A DNA stretch of 44,841 bases, taken from NCBI GenBank assembly GCA_010015675.1, contig ML977031.1, forward strand, positions 223,688-268,528. The letters run 5' to 3'. The notes beneath the pieces were generated by a model that was not told the origin of the DNA, did not search any database, and saw only the letters and a program-made list of their open reading frames with translations. The DNA comes from Byssothecium circinans (taxonomy: Eukaryota > Ascomycota > Dothideomycetes > Pleosporales > Massarinaceae). The position numbers and the translations under genes were made by a program. Numbering within the stretch: the stretch's first letter is position 1; every line of letters begins with the position of its first letter. This document shows, one piece after another, positions 9,786 through 22,839 of this stretch.

Positions 9786-9974
9786 TAGCTTCTTTAAAAG
9801 TATCTAGCCCCTTTCTCTAGTAACTAAAGAAGAACTCTTAGATTTTAAGTAAAAGCTCTATAATATAATGTTATCCTATAAACTTAATAGTAATATTAAG
9901 CTATTTAGGTAGATAGATTTAGTTATTACTAAGTTTCTTAAAAGTAAAGACTCTTACTATTACTATATAATATA

Positions 9975-11836
9975 ACGTAAAGTACTACTAAACCGTGTAT
10001 ACTACTAAACCGCGCAGAATTCCTTAGCAATACTAACTTACTTAACTTTATCGCTATTATTGTCCGTATTACTACTTGATATAATAAACTAAGTACTAGC
10101 CTTTAACTTAGAAGAACCCTCTTTATCTACTTAATATATTCTTATATTATACCTAGCCTTACCGTAGTTACCGTAGTGGCGAATACCTAGTTATTATACT
10201 TTATATTTACTTTCTACCCTTGCCCTTTTATAGTTCTAAATAGTTCCTAATAGTTTAGAACTATTCTAGTCTACTATAGGATTATACTCTATAGTGCTAC
10301 CCTTCTAAAGATACTTACGCTTACGTGTTTTTCGCTTAGTTACTACTGTAAGTTGCTATTTAAGCTCTTTAATGCGCGCCTTTATTAGCGCGCTACTATG
10401 CAGCATTAACTTAGCGCCTTTAATAAGCTGTAAAAGCCTACCCTAAGCCGTCTATAGTATCTAAGTAATAGAATCACGTACTAGCTTTAACTATAAGCTA
10501 AATTCACGTATATTACTTAGCATTCTTGATTGCTATGGCGTCTCTAGTAGTAGGGGTCCTAGTAGAGTACGTATACGCATATTAAGGTAATTAAGTACTA
10601 CCTACGCGTTTAGAGGGACTAGCCCTATTACCTTAAAGGCCTTTTAATAGTTCTAAACTATAAATACGCTTAAAAATGCGTCTTTAAAGGCTGGTAGGAA
10701 CGCTTCCTTATTAATATAAAAAACGTATTAGCGCGCTAAGTTCTAAATAGTCTTAGAGTACTTATGCTTAAGTAGCAAGAATAACACTATATTAAGCGGC
10801 TGAAGGATATGTAATAAGTGCGCAGGCATATAAAGTATAATAATCTTATTATCCTTGTAATAATCCTTAAAATCCTAATTTAGGTAGCTTTTGTAGCTAT
10901 CTAAAATTAGCAACTAATAGACACTAACAGTTCTTGCCTTTGTATACGCGTTAAAGTGCTTTAACTATATAAGACTAAGCTTATTAGTCGTCTATCTATT
11001 CTCTAAGACTAAGAGCTTTTAATTGCGTAGTATATTAGCTTCCTAGTACTACAAAGAGATATAGACGCGTCCTTTGTATATAATAAATAGTAGGGTGAAT
11101 ATACTATTTAAATATATACTCTAGATATCTGTTACCTACTCTTTATCGCCTAGCTAAATAATAGTAGGCCTTGCTTGCCTCTCTAAGCTAGTAACTACTT
11201 TTATAGAGCTAATAATACCTATCTAAAAGCTAGTCTTATTAAAGTTATAGATATTATTATTATATATACTGTACTTAATTTTAGTGTTCTCTACAAGCTT
11301 AAACTACGCGCTAACTACCTTAGGATCTTCCTATAAAGCCCTCTAATAGTCCTTCGCATAGTTCTAGATAGTTTATAACTATTCTAAATAGTTTATAAAC
11401 TATTCTGTCTAGTTCTTACCTACCCTCTCTCTACCCTCTCTCTACCCTGCTTAGCTAGTAGTTTATTTACTATATCTAACACTTCGCCCAGCGTAGGCGC
11501 GAATCCTTGCAAATTAAGGTTAAGGATATATTTAACAATTATCTTGTACTTAGTTAGGGATAGTTTTAAACAGTTTAAAACTATTTCTGCTTAAAAAGGT
11601 ATTCCTTTAGCGCGTTTATTAAGGACTTAGTCCTTAATGTTAAAGGCTTTAGCAGCACGTTAGAGGCTTAGAAATTAGCCTCTATTATATATAGCAAGGG
11701 CAAGCTAAAGTCTACCTTTATGTTGAAGTGCTTTAGTACGATAGTGTTAAGGCATTTTTGCGTTAAAGATAGTAATAGTGTTGCTAAGGAATTCTGCGTA
11801 GTTTAGTAGTGTGCGCGGTTTAGTAGTACTTTACGT
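9975..11836 (-). mobile_element. Fot1/pogo element A (Tc1-mariner superfamily), RIP-inactivated
   Basis: The 1862-bp element is flanked by TA on both sides (9973-9974 and 11837-11838). Its inverted termini start ACGTAAAGTACTACTAAACC and run for about 60 bp to CAGAATTCCTTAGCAA. The interior is the reverse complement of element B, where the DDE transposase motif is readable, so the transposase lies on the minus strand. All frames are broken by TAA/TAG. AACTATTT/AAATAGTT-type palindromes are frequent in the part that corresponds to the transposase 3' half. Confidence 0.85.
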
Positions 11837-14381
11837 TATAACTAATCTACTAAATAGCTATACCTAAAGAGACTATATTTATTAAATATAAAAAAAAGTA
11901 AATTAAGAAGCTAGTTACTAGTATCTATAATTTACTTATACTACTATTTCTTCTTAGCTTCTATAAGTAGGTTTACCTTAATAATCTTATAGCTTTCTTT
12001 AAGATAAGCTCTAAATTAACCCTTTCTAATTAACTAAAGGTGCTGCTCGCAGCTAGAAGGAGGAATACTTATAGCTAAGAAATAGTAGAACTAGACCTAA
12101 AAATTATTATTAAAATACTATATAGGTTACTTAGTTTATTAGGTAGCACTATATAGGGAGTGCTAAAGTAGCTTCTTAAATATATCTTAGTTCTTAAAAT
12201 AACTTACTCTTTAAAATAACTTATACGTAGGTTATGTATAAGGCATAAATACCTTAGCCTACTTTATTTAAGTAGAGACTAGCGTATACTTAACTTTATT
12301 TCTAGTTATTATAATTCTTTCTAACGTTATAAGCTTAAATATGCTTCCTAACTTACTTTCTTTCCTACCTTATAGCTAAGCAACCTATAGAGTACTAGCG
12401 TAGGATTAGCTATATATAGCCTCTAACTTTAGGGCTCTACTTAGACACGCTATAATGCTATTAGAAAGTAGTAAGATATAATATATCTAGGCCCTAAGAT
12501 AGTGTTAACTACTATTATTATATTACTCTATAATAGATTAATAGCATTTCTTAAGCTTATTCTCTAAGAAGTATAAAGCTATAAACTCTAGTCTTATTAT
12601 ACTTACTTATTAAAAGATAGCGTAGTAGGTCTTTTCTTCTAGGAATATAACCTAGACGTTTTATAAGGTAATCTTACTCTCTAGTATTTATATTACCTCT
12701 ATAATATAGTATTTACTTTACTAGTCTTAGTAAGAGATTTATTAAGCTATAGTACGTATATCTTTTATACTTTATAATAATACTAGAACTAATGTAATAT
12801 AGGCCTAATCTAGATCCTACTAACTCTTAAGAAGCAGTAAGACTTATTAAGCTTATTAAGTATTACTACTCTTGTATAATAGGTGCGACTAGTGCTTAAA
12901 GAGCCCTTAGAGCTAGGTTTAATAGATATAAAATTATAGATCTTATTTTAGCTCTATAAACTAAGATTGCGAGCTTTAATATACTTAGTTTAAGCCTTAA
13001 AGCGCCTACTAAGGATAAGTCTAATAATAAAGAAGCCTAAGGGTGCAACTCTAAGATTACTCTACTTATAAATACTTTATAGATCTAGTTAGCTTATAAT
13101 TCCCCTATATAAATCATAACCTTATTACCTACCTTAGCTAATCTAATTAGGATTATTATAATTACGTGTAAAGGCTTTAGGATAGCGTTTAGAGTAACCC
13201 TAGGCTAGAGCTAGTTAAAGCTAATAAGGTAAGATTATAGTTCTATAATTCTAGTATTAGAAGTTCTACTCTTACCTAGTTAGTCTTTACCTAGGAGGAC
13301 CCTTAAAATATATATATACTTACTTTAGAATATATAGCTACTACTATATCTAGTAGAGCTAAGGTAAGCTATAAAAAAATACCTCTCCTTTCTACTAAAG
13401 CTTAAGCTAGTAAGCTATTCTAATATAAAATCTATAACTAGAAACTATATATCTAATAGATAAGAGAGTAGAAGTAACTAATCTTATTTAGGCTTTTAGA
13501 ACCTATTAGGCTGACCTTATAGTAAGAAATATATATTTAAGGATATCTATACCTATTTATGTATTTTTAGCTACTATTTATTTACTAGTATATAGTCTAA
13601 AGACTACTATACTATAATAAGCCCTTTAGAATTATAATATAGAATTAAAGAGACTATATTAATATAATTATATCTACTCTATCTTAAGAGCATTAATAGA
13701 GGACTCTCTAGTATTTCTATTTATTTTACTTATTATTTAGAGGAAATCACTCTAGGAGTCCTCCTATAATAAGTAGAATTAGAAGATAGCTTAAAGAAAA
13801 GTAAATTAGATAAGGAAGAATAGACGCTTCTAGATAAATAAAGTCTCTATCTCTCTCTAGACTTAAATAGTCTATTATAACTTACTTCTAATACTATAGA
13901 CCTTATTAGCATTTTAGATGCTAACTTAGGGAATTTAAAATATAGAATCCTTTTATTAGCTTCCTCTATATCTTTAATAATTCATACTCTTATAAGAAAT
14001 ACCTTTAACTTTATAAAGATACTAGCATATCCTTTACTTAGTCTAGGTCCCTTTAAAGCCTATTATATTGATACTTAGAGGCCTAACCCTCTAGCTTAAG
14101 TATAATAAGCTAAAAACCTCTAGAATAAGAATAATTATAAACCTAGTTTAATACTAATAAGGGCTACCCTTACCTAAGCTCTAAAGTAAAGTGTACGCTA
14201 GCGTAAGAAAGTAGGCTTACTAAGAAATAAGTATTAAGTTAGTTTACTAGAACTTAAGCTAAAGAACTAGAAAATAACTTTAGTAATAAGGAGGGTTATA
14301 CTACTAAACTAGCTAGTGTTATTACTAATAGGGAACTAGCTAGTACTATTACTAATAGGGATAATAAAATTACTTACTATT
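11837..14381. other. Unresolved RIP-mutated sequence
   Basis: About 2.5 kb between pogo A and Gypsy-1. No inverted or long terminal repeats and no protein motif were recognised with confidence. A plus-strand stretch near 12886-12930 reads RCD-stop-CLK and could be a decayed cysteine motif, but this is too little to name. It presumably represents older repeats or gene relics mutated beyond visual recognition. Confidence 0.4.
14307..14360. repeat. 27-bp tandem duplication
   Basis: Two adjacent copies of a 27-bp unit starting AACTAGCTAGTG/AACTAGCTAGTA and ending CTAATAGGG differ by two bases. They lie 22 bp left of the Gypsy-1 insertion site. No function is evident. Confidence 0.7.
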
Positions 14382-14850
14382 TATTACTAAAGGGTATACT
14401 TGCCGGGCCTAATCCGTGTAAGGGAAGGTTAGTTAGTGTAAGGTGTATATGTTAGGTAGTATACTTTAGTAGTTTAAGAGGTAAATATGCGAAAGCAACT
14501 AATTCTATAATAAACTATAGAATAACTAAGTATTAATCTAGGTAAGAGATAAACTATAGAGAGTTAACTACAAAGAACTAGAATCTAAAAGATAAAGGAA
14601 ATCTATCTAGTCTTTATACTACTTATTCTGTTCCTTCGCTCTGTCCTATGAACCTTAATTTCTAGAGATTACTCGTAGAGGCAAGATTACTCTTACTCTC
14701 TTATATAAGCCTAATCTCTAGAGATTAGCGTTCTTAGTAAGATTAATATTATATAACTACTAACCTAATCCTGCCCTACGTATTATTGTATCGCCATCCT
14801 CTAGTCTTAATACCCTTAGTACTGCATTATCTAGTCCTAGATACCCTATA

Positions 14851-15792
14851 ACGTAAAGCACCACCGAACCGCCCACACCACCGAACCGCTCAAAAGCTTG
14901 GCNNNNNNNNNNNNNNNNNNNNNNNNNNNNNNNNNNNNNNNNNNNNNNNNNNNNNNNNNNNNNNNNNNNNNNNNNNNNNNNNNNNNNNNNNNNNNNNNNN
15001 NNNNNNNNNNNNNNNNNNNNNNNNNNNNNNNNNNNNNNNNNNNNNNNNNNNNNNNNNNNNNNNNNNNNNNNNNNNNNNNNNNNNNNNNNNNNNNNNNNNN
15101 NNNNNNNNNNNNNNNNNNNNNNNNNNNNNNNNNNNNNNNNNNNNNNNNNNNNNNNNNNNNNNNNNNNNNNNNNNNNNNNNNNNNNNNNNNNNNNNNNNNN
15201 NNNNNNNNNNNNNNNNNNNNNNNNNNNNNNNNNNNNNNNNNNNNNNNNNNNNNNNNNNNNNNNNNNNNNNNNNNNNNNNNNNNNNNNNNNNNNNNNNNNN
15301 NNNNNNNNNNNNNNNNNNNNNNNNNNNNNNNNNNNNNNNNNNNNNNNNNNNNNNNNNNNNNNNNNNNNNNNNNNNNNNNNNNNNNNNNNNNNNNNNNNNN
15401 NNNNNNNNNNNNNNNNNNNNNNNNNNNNNNNNNNNNNNNNNNNNNNNNNNNNNNNNNNNNNNNNNNNNNNNNNNNNNNNNNNNNNNNNNNNNNNNNNNNN
15501 NNNNNNNNNNNNNNNNNNNNNNNNNNNNNNNNNNNNNNNNNNNNNNNNNNNNNNNNNNNNNNNNNNNNNNNNNNNNNNNNNNNNNNNNNNNNNNNNNNNN
15601 NNNNNNNNNNNNNNNNNNNNNNNNNNNNNNNNNNNNNNNNNNNNNNNNNNNNNNNNNNNNNNNNNNNNNNNNNNNNNNNNNNAAAAGAAAATATTAAGGT
15701 TTAGCTTTGTTATTAAGATATCCTGTTTTGATTTTCCAATGCCAAGCTTTTGAGCGGTTCGGTGGTGTGGGCGGTTCGGTGGTGCTTTACGT
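14851..15792. mobile_element. Element D1: short TIR transposon nested in the Gypsy-1 LTR
   Basis: The ends form a perfect 52-bp inverted repeat starting ACGTAAAGCACCACCGAACC and ending AAAGCTTGGC, flanked by TA on each side (14849-14850, 15793-15794). The repeats are GC-rich and carry no RIP mutation, although the LTR around them is heavily mutated. The sequence next to the right repeat (15683-15735) is the reverse complement of the left interior of D2 (around 41900-41945), so D1 and D2 are one family in opposite orientations. The interior is mostly an assembly gap, so coding capacity is unknown. Confidence 0.88.
14903..15682. other. Assembly gap, 780 N
   Basis: The gap begins right after the left 52-bp inverted repeat of D1. 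Perfect inverted repeats and high copy number are common causes of such gaps. The N count may be an estimate, so the true interior could be longer. The apparent 268-codon frame across it is an artefact. Confidence 0.98.
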
Positions 15793-15812
15793 TACCTATC
15801 TTATTTATAATA

Positions 15813-15830
15813 TTATCCCCCTCTTTAGGA
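15813..15830 (-). promoter_or_regulatory. Polypurine tract of Gypsy-1
   Basis: On the minus strand the bases directly before the 3' LTR read TCCTAAAGAGGGGGATAA, a purine run suited to prime plus-strand DNA synthesis. The same tract stands at the matching place in Gypsy-2. It fixes the orientation of both elements. Confidence 0.75.
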
Positions 15831-15962
15831 TTATCATCCTAATATCTATAAAGATCTAGCTGCTATGCTATATTAAGTCTTAGCTAGCGTATAAAGCGCA
15901 CAAGTTCTCTACTATAAGTAGTATTATATCCTCCTTAGATATTCCTTAACCTTCTACCTAAC

Positions 15963-16683
15963 TATCCCTAGGGAATCCCGTCCTTAAGTCCTGAAGGTTC
16001 CTTGCGCAGATCCTCTATTTGTTCCTGCTAGTTTATCTACTACTTGTTAGAAGCTACTCGCTAGTTATGTTCTAGCGAACAGTTGTAAGATACCTTCCCC
16101 TTGCTCTACTTATTATAAGGAGAGTTAGAAATACGTTATAAGCCTAGATTCTAGGCGTTATTTTAAGTGTCTAGATTATAACTCTAAGTGTGATCTAGTT
16201 GTAACCCCTTAAGAGTAGGCTAAGCTTAGCGCAAAGCAAGATCATGTGCGTTAGCGTTTGCTTAAGCTAGAGAAGTCTCTGCGCGAATCACAGCTAGAGC
16301 TTCTGTATCTTAACTGTTAAGAGAAGGAGATATACTATTAGGAGTTAGCCTTAATAGAAGAGATAGAGAGCCTTAAACGTAAGGCTAGATTATTAACTAC
16401 TACTCCTAAGAGTATAGATACTACTATTACGCCTTTACTATTGCTACCTATATTGTTAACTAACCTAGGCTAGTTGCAGGCTAACTCTTCTCTTTTATTT
16501 AATCTTTTCTTATCTTTTAACTTTTCTTCCTTCCTAGCGAATACGGCGTTGCTGCCTTTAGATGCTGCTAGTGATAGTCCTTTACTAGGTCCTTATAGCC
16601 TATAAGATTCTATATTAGTTCCTAGGTATTCTAGCTATCTAGCTAGTTCTTCTACTTAACTAAGTACTTCTACTAACGCTTAA
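15963..16683 (+). pseudogene. Antisense third ORF of Gypsy-1 (Cys-motif, coiled-coil protein), RIP-damaged
   Basis: This frame lies on the strand opposite to gag-pol, between the integrase 3' end and the LTR. It reads through few stops, each at a place where TGG or CAA/CAG is plausible. A basic, cysteine-bearing part (RRYFKCLDYNSKC) is followed by a highly charged helix (LLKLEKSLRES; ELALIEEIESLKRKA), then a Ser/Leu/Pro-rich tail with SFNFSSFLANTALLPLD and DSILVPRYSS. The same order and many residues recur in Gypsy-2 at 33135-33830. A frameshift or a different start is needed near the left end, because ATG at the equivalent place reads ATC. The function is unknown; a role in the element's cycle is inferred only from conservation. 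Confidence 0.6.
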
Positions 16684-16739
16684 ATTTCTGTAGGTCCTTA
16701 ATTTCCTTAACCTTGTAATTTTTATTCTTAAGTTTAAAC

Positions 16740-19700
16740 TGTATCTTAACTTCAGCGTCTAGTAGTGCTAGTTTAAGGAGGGATTTATAAAAGATAGAGT
16801 ATATACGTATACCTTTAGGGAGTTTTAATCTAAACGTAATAGGTCCCTTAGCCTCTAGGACTCTAAAAGGTCAAATTTAGAGGTTATCTAGTTTATTGTA
16901 TAGCTATTTAGTTTTTAAATTTTTTTATAATAAGAAACTTTATCCCCCTTTTTAAGAGTTAGTCCCTTAAGCCTTTTCTTATTTACTAATTTAGCTATTA
17001 TAAGGTTCTATTAAGCGATTTGTTAGCTTAATTTATTATATAACTCGCGAAGTAGTTATGCCTTATTGTTAGCTTTAGCTAAAAGACTCTTAACGTCCTT
17101 AGGATCCTAATAAGTAGTTAGCTTATATCCGTAATTCGCGTAGTGCGGTGAGTATCCTATTACCACAGATCTTATACTATTATAGGCTAGTTGCGCTGTT
17201 AGCAGGAGTTTAACCTAGTTATCCTATAGCTTATTAGCGTATATCCTTAGATATTGTTCTAATGTCTAGTTCGTCCGTTCTGTTTAACTATCTATTTATA
17301 GGTAAAAGCTTATTAAAAGTCTCTTATTAACTCTAAGCTTTGCTAGGAACATGCTCTAATACTTAGAGATAAATAGTATTCTATAATTAGTAATAAACTA
17401 TTCTAGTACACTATATTAACTAATTAGTACCTTAGTTACCTTATAGGTTATTTCCTTAGCTATAACTATTTCTTCTGTTAGTACGAATATTAATGCTTTA
17501 GTTAATTAGTTAATAATTACTAATATTAAGTTATATAGCTATGCTAATCTAGGTTTTAATAATTTTAGGAGTTTTACTATAAAGTCTATTATAACGCTAA
17601 TCTATAGGCGTATAGGTAGTTCTAGCAGTTAGAGTAATCTATAGGGCTTATATTTCTTAGGCTTATTCTTTAAATAGGCTAAATAGTCGCCTATCGCATC
17701 TTAAACTATTTTTTATATATTAGGTATTAAGTATTTGTTTAAGATTTATCGAACTATTTTGTTAATCCCTAGGTATCTGTAGAGTTTAGACTTGTGTAGT
17801 TCCTAAATAAGTAACTATGCTTTGTCTTTAGGGACTATTCTTCGTGTATTAGGGTCTTAGGCGAGCTTATCTTACTACCTATCCTATATCTGCGCAATTA
17901 TAGCTACCTTGGCTAATTGTTTGACTAGAGTCCCCTAGGCTAGCCGTGGTTAGTTATAGATTAACTATCCGCTTGCTTCCTTCTATAGGATAGCGTTATA
18001 CGTAATAGGTTAATCTATTTCCTAAAGGTTAGATCTTTAGCTAAGAGCATCCACCGCTCTATTTAATAATCCTAGGCGATAGTGTACCTTAAAGTCATAA
18101 TCTGCTATTATCTTAGCCTATCTAACCTATTATTAGTTAAGTTTCTTAGTCGTTATAAAACTTATTAGGTTCTAGTAATCTAAATATACCTCTATCTAGT
18201 GTTTAGCGCTTACTAACTAGGCTCGCTATTATTTAAAGGTATCTATTATCGTAAGTAGTTCCTTGTCGTAAACGTCGTAGTTAAGTTCTACTCTTAAGAA
18301 CTTTTAAGAATAGTAGAACACTAGTCTCTATTTCCTATCCTTACCTTATTATAAGAGAATTGCTCCTAAGGCGTAGTCTAATATATCTATTTCTACTCGT
18401 AGTAGCTGTTCTAGGTCGTGCATCTATAGTATAGGGGCTGATAGGAATAGTTCCTTTAGCTTTTTAAAAGCCTTTTATTATTCTTGTCCCTACTAGAATC
18501 CCTTTTCCTTCTTAGTAATTTCTATAAGAGGCGCTGTAGTTTTCAAGTATCCCTAAATAAACTTCTAGTAGAAGTTGGCGAATCCTAAGAAGGATTATAT
18601 GTCCTTAACTATCTTAGGTTTTAGCTATTCCCTTATAGTTTTAACTTTCTTTAGGTCTATAGCAATGCTGTTTTGTAAAACAATAAATCTTAAGTAATCT
18701 ATTTCTATAACATAGAATTTGTATTTTTCTAGCTATAAGAGTAATTAATACTTCTTAAGCTTCCTAAGCACCTTTTTAACATGTTTAATATAATTCTTAA
18801 GCGTTCCTAAGGTATACACTAGTATATTATCTAGGTACGCAGTCACAAAAACATCTAAGTATTCGTGAAGTACTCTATTAATAAGTGCCTAAAACGTTGC
18901 AGGCGCGTTTGTTAGTCTAAAGGGTATAACCGTATACTTGTATAGTCTATACTAAGTTTTAAAGGCTGTTAGCTATTTAAAGCCCTTAGCTATCCGTATT
19001 TAATAGAATCTATCTTATATATTAAATTTTGTAATCTACTTAACTCCTTAGAGGTGGTCTATAAGTTCCTAGATTAAAGGAAGAAGGTAACAATTCTTCC
19101 TTATAATATAGTTTAGCTGTCTATAATCTATATAGAGTTGTAGCTTTCTGTTCTTCTTTAGGACAAAGAGAATTAGTAAAGCTATTAGGCTTACACTCTC
19201 TTATATATATCCTTACTTTAAGTTCTTCTTAATGTACTCCTATAGTTCTAACTGTTAGTTAAGCATTAGTAGGTATATTAGTCCTAGGCGTAATTTTGCG
19301 CTCTCTTTTAGGTAAATCTTATAATCCTAATTCTAGTAATCTAGCAATACGGTTTCTTCTATTTCCTTAAATAGGTCTTAAAACTCCCTGTATTCTAGTA
19401 GTATTATTAGTTAGGGTTTATCCTTTATAGGCGTAATTCTCTATATCTAGATAACTCCAATTTGCAAAGAGTCCTTCTTATAGATCTTCTTAATCCTATA
19501 AGGCGATATCTTGCTAATCTATCTAGTCTAACTAGGTAAGCTCTAGATTGCTAGGCTTAATCTTTTATAACGTATTCTAGCAACCTTGCGCGCTAGTTCT
19601 TAGCTAAATATTGTTCCTTTCTACTAATCTATAGCAGGATTATGCTTCCTAAGCTAATTGTATCTAATTAATATATCTTCTTTACTAAGATCTATAATGT

Positions 19701-22322
19701 TAAGGGACGTCGTATCTTTAATTCTAAGTATATAGAATAACACTTCTTAGGTTTCCAACCTTAAGAATCTATTACTGTAGGATATTAGCCTATTGTTGGC
19801 TAATACTACTTGTATTAAACGTTCCTTATCTTAATAGGGTATATTATATTTCTTAACTACTTGTAAGGAGATAATTGTCTATACAGCTCTACTATCTACT
19901 AGTACTGTAAGCCTGCATCTATATATACGTACTTCTACCTTTAGTTAATAAACTAGTAGATCTAGGTATTGTATATTATATAGGGTTGTTGTAGAAATGC
20001 TCTTACTAGCGTAACCTTATCCTTAGTAGTATTCTAGTTTTTTAACCCCTTAGGTTTCCGTAGAAACTAGCCTAATCTCTATTTATTAGATAGGTGTACT
20101 AGGTAGCTATTATTATAACACGCTAGTTAAGATAAGCATCCATGCTCTATCTCTAGGTTGTCTCGTTATAGGATACCCTTCCTAAGTTTCTCTAAGAGGT
20201 GTGCTTAACATATATTATTAAAGCATTAATTATAGGGCGAGTTAACGTAACTCCCTTCCCTTATAATAGCTCTAGGTAGGCGTTTTATTATCTAAGTATA
20301 TAAGATATTATCTCTAGCTGCCCTATCCTCTAGATGGCCTCGTAGCTAGTGTTGCGTTTCTAGCAACGTTTGCTATATCTATCGTGTAAGTGCTGTCTTT
20401 CGCCTAAAAGCGTCTTCCTTAGTTTTATTAGGAAGTAGTAGGAATTCGTAACATTTACATATATCTACTAAGTACTTAGAAGGGGGTAGTAACTTATAGC
20501 TAGCTCTACGCCTAGCCTATGCTACTTCTTCCTTTAGGAGGAGGTAGAACATATATCCTAGTAGTAATATATATTAGTTCTAATTAAGCTCCTTATATCT
20601 CTTATCTAAAGGGTGTCCTATAGGGTAGTAGTGGAGATATACGCTATTCTTATATACTACTACTTTACTATCTATCTAACTAGCTAGCTAGTATCCTGCA
20701 ACATGCTTGCTTAGCTAGTATATCTAGTAATAAGTGTCGTAGCACTTGCTCTATCCTAGGCGTTTATGTTAGTGTTGCTAATACTTAAAGTAGTACATAT
20801 AGTAGTTATCTTCTAAGTAGTCCTTCTTTAAGAGAAGGGTATAGGAGGCTCTTCTAGGCGTATACTATATACTTTTCCTCTCCTGTAGGTAATGTATGTA
20901 ATGTTCCCTTATGTAGTTGTACTAATTAACCTCGTTATATTTATCATTAACCTTAATCTATTATACTTTTATTTATAGGCCTTGCGCCTTTATTACTACT
21001 ACTACTACTTTGTTAGTATAACCCCCTCGCATTAGCGTGTCTTAGGTGCATGTCTCTCCTTTATACGCGTCGTTGCTGCACATCTAGCATAGATTGTTTT
21101 CTAGCCGCCGAAGGACCTTATAGTTATCTATCTAGTTTAGAGGACAGGTCTTTTTATACTCAATATTAGAGCTTATTGTCTAGGCTAAGATAGACTCTAT
21201 ATTGTTATAATTAGATAATTATATCATCTAATCTTACTTAAGAGGTAGGTAAGGAGTAGGTTGCTATTACAGCTCCTCTAGTTTATCCTTCTTAGGTCCT
21301 GTTACCTTAAACTTAACTATTCTAATCTTAATTGCCTTAAGCTTGCTAGCTTGTCTTTAACTCTTTAGGTAGTTTCTACGGAAGTGTCCTACTTTACTAC
21401 ATTAGAGATATGCCTTTTTTTTAAAGCATTCTTAGTGTTATTTATAGGTTAGGCTATCTAGCTATCTTCCTCTACCTTTATTAAATTATTTCTTTTATTA
21501 GATTTTGTCTGTTATTACCACATCGCCGTTGTAGTTATATCGTGGTGTCTTTAGTTTTCTATATTTCCTAGAGTTAAGAATAATTATTATATCTCTTTGC
21601 TTCTTCTATAGCGCTTGTTTATAGAGCCTATTGTTAATTTAGGTGGCTAGGTCAATTATATCTTGCAGGTTGTCTAGCTTATTGTGATAGATTATCCTAT
21701 CCTTAACTAACTCCTTTAGCCTATTGTAGAAGGCTGTGCGCAATAGCGTATTATCCTAATTAATCTTTAACTATAGCTGTTTAAACTCTATTATATACTT
21801 AGCGACTAACTTCTTCTGCTAGATCTAAGATATCTTCTACTCTGCCTAGGTCTCTTTGTTGAGTTCTCTAAATACCTTCTGAATCTCTTCCTTAAACGCT
21901 GTCTAGCTCTTAAAGATAGTCTTCGTGTCGTCCTTACAATATTTTATCTTATTTGTAAGATAGTTATCTATAAAGGGTTATATCTAAGTAGCTGCCCTAT
22001 CCTTTAGGTGCATACTAGCCGCGAGAATCTTATCTTAATCCTCTATTATAAAGGTAAACTGACAGTATAAATCTATGTTAGTAAGGAATAGCCTTAAGCT
22101 ATCTTATCCTTTATTATACTTTTCTAGCGCTATAATCTTTCCACAGGGTATAGTGTCCTTGGCCTAGAGTTCAGCAATTACCTGCATCAACCTATTAATC
22201 TATTTAGCTTGTTGCTATATCTAGTTAGCCTAGTTAGCTATTACTAATACTAGACTTAAAGCAGGTATACTAGCACTACTACTAGTGGCACGTAGGGTAG
22301 CAGGAGCCACTATTACGTACAT
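16740..22322 (-). pseudogene. Gypsy-1 gag-pol, RIP-inactivated
   Basis: The frame is read from right to left. A gag start (ATG at 22322, MYVIVAPATLRATSSS) is followed by an RNA-binding zinc knuckle near 21425-21370 (S-K-V-G-H-F-R-R-N pattern, with flanking Cys codons mutated to Tyr), then protease VLVDS(R)A at about 19900-19885, where Gly is mutated to Arg. Reverse transcriptase YLDNILVY is at 18837-18814, with the second Asp mutated to Asn. The RNase H/connection end HYRLGLLNRAVDALS is at about 18085-18040, and the integrase C-terminal part (TERTN...LEQYLRIYANKL) at about 17290-17230. After the integrase, a segment ending in NYKVKEI resembles the start of a chromodomain. Dozens of TAG/TAA stops make it non-functional. 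Confidence 0.88.
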
Positions 22323-22352
22323 TTAAGTTCTTGAACCTATAGGTAGTCAAAG

Positions 22353-22839
22353 TGTTACTAAGGGGTATACTTGCTAGGCATAATCTATATAAGGGGAGGT
22401 TAGTTAGTGTAAGGTGTATATGTTAGGTAGTATACTTTAGTAGTTTAAGAGGCAAATATATAAAAGCAACTAATTCTATAATAAACTATAGAATAACTAA
22501 GTATTAATCTAGGTGAAAGATAAACTATAGAGAGTTAACTACAAAGAACTAGAATCTAAAAGATAAAAGAAATCTATCTAGTCTTTATACTACTTATTCT
22601 ATTCCTTTGCTCTATCCTATAAACCTTAATCTCTAGAGATCACTCGTAGAGGCAAGATTACTCTTACTCTCTTACGTAAGCCTAATCTCTAGAGATTAGC
22701 ATTCTTAGCAAGATTAATATTACGTAACTACTAACCTAATCCTGCCCCGCGCATTGTCGTGTCACCGTCCTCTAGTCTTAATACCTTTAGCGCTGCATTA
22801 TCTAGTCTTAGATACCCTATACCTATCTTATTTGTAATA
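22353..22839 (-). repeat. Gypsy-1 right LTR (5' LTR of the element)
   Basis: The 487-bp LTR runs from TGTTACTAAGGGGTATACTT to TTTGTAATA. The half that would be U5 on the minus strand (about 22353-22610) closely matches the Gypsy-2 LTR; the other half, U3/R, does not. Confidence 0.9.

Larger units (their letters stand above)
14382..15812 (-). repeat. Gypsy-1 left LTR (3' LTR of the element), interrupted by D1
   Basis: The total is 1431 bp. Removing element D1 (942 bp) and its duplicated TA leaves exactly 487 bp, the length of the other LTR. The two LTRs align throughout, differing mainly by C/T and G/A changes. Confidence 0.92.
14382..22839 (-). mobile_element. Gypsy-1: Ty3/Gypsy LTR retrotransposon, RIP-inactivated
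   Basis: The element spans 8458 bp including a 944-bp nested insertion (element D1 plus its duplicated TA); without it the length is 7514 bp. It is bounded by the 5-bp target duplication CTATT (14377-14381 and 22840-22844). LTRs begin TGTTAC (right copy) or TATTAC and end GTAATA/ATAATA, consistent with original TGTTAC...GTAACA ends. Orientation is minus: gag lies next to the right LTR, and a polypurine tract abuts the left LTR. Domain order on the minus strand is gag, zinc knuckle, protease, reverse transcriptase, RNase H, integrase, which defines Gypsy rather than Copia. A separate plus-strand frame lies between integrase and the left LTR. Confidence 0.92.

Noticed and set aside
14898..15704. 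268-codon open frame
   Set aside because: It consists almost entirely of N; the frame is open only because the gap has no stops.
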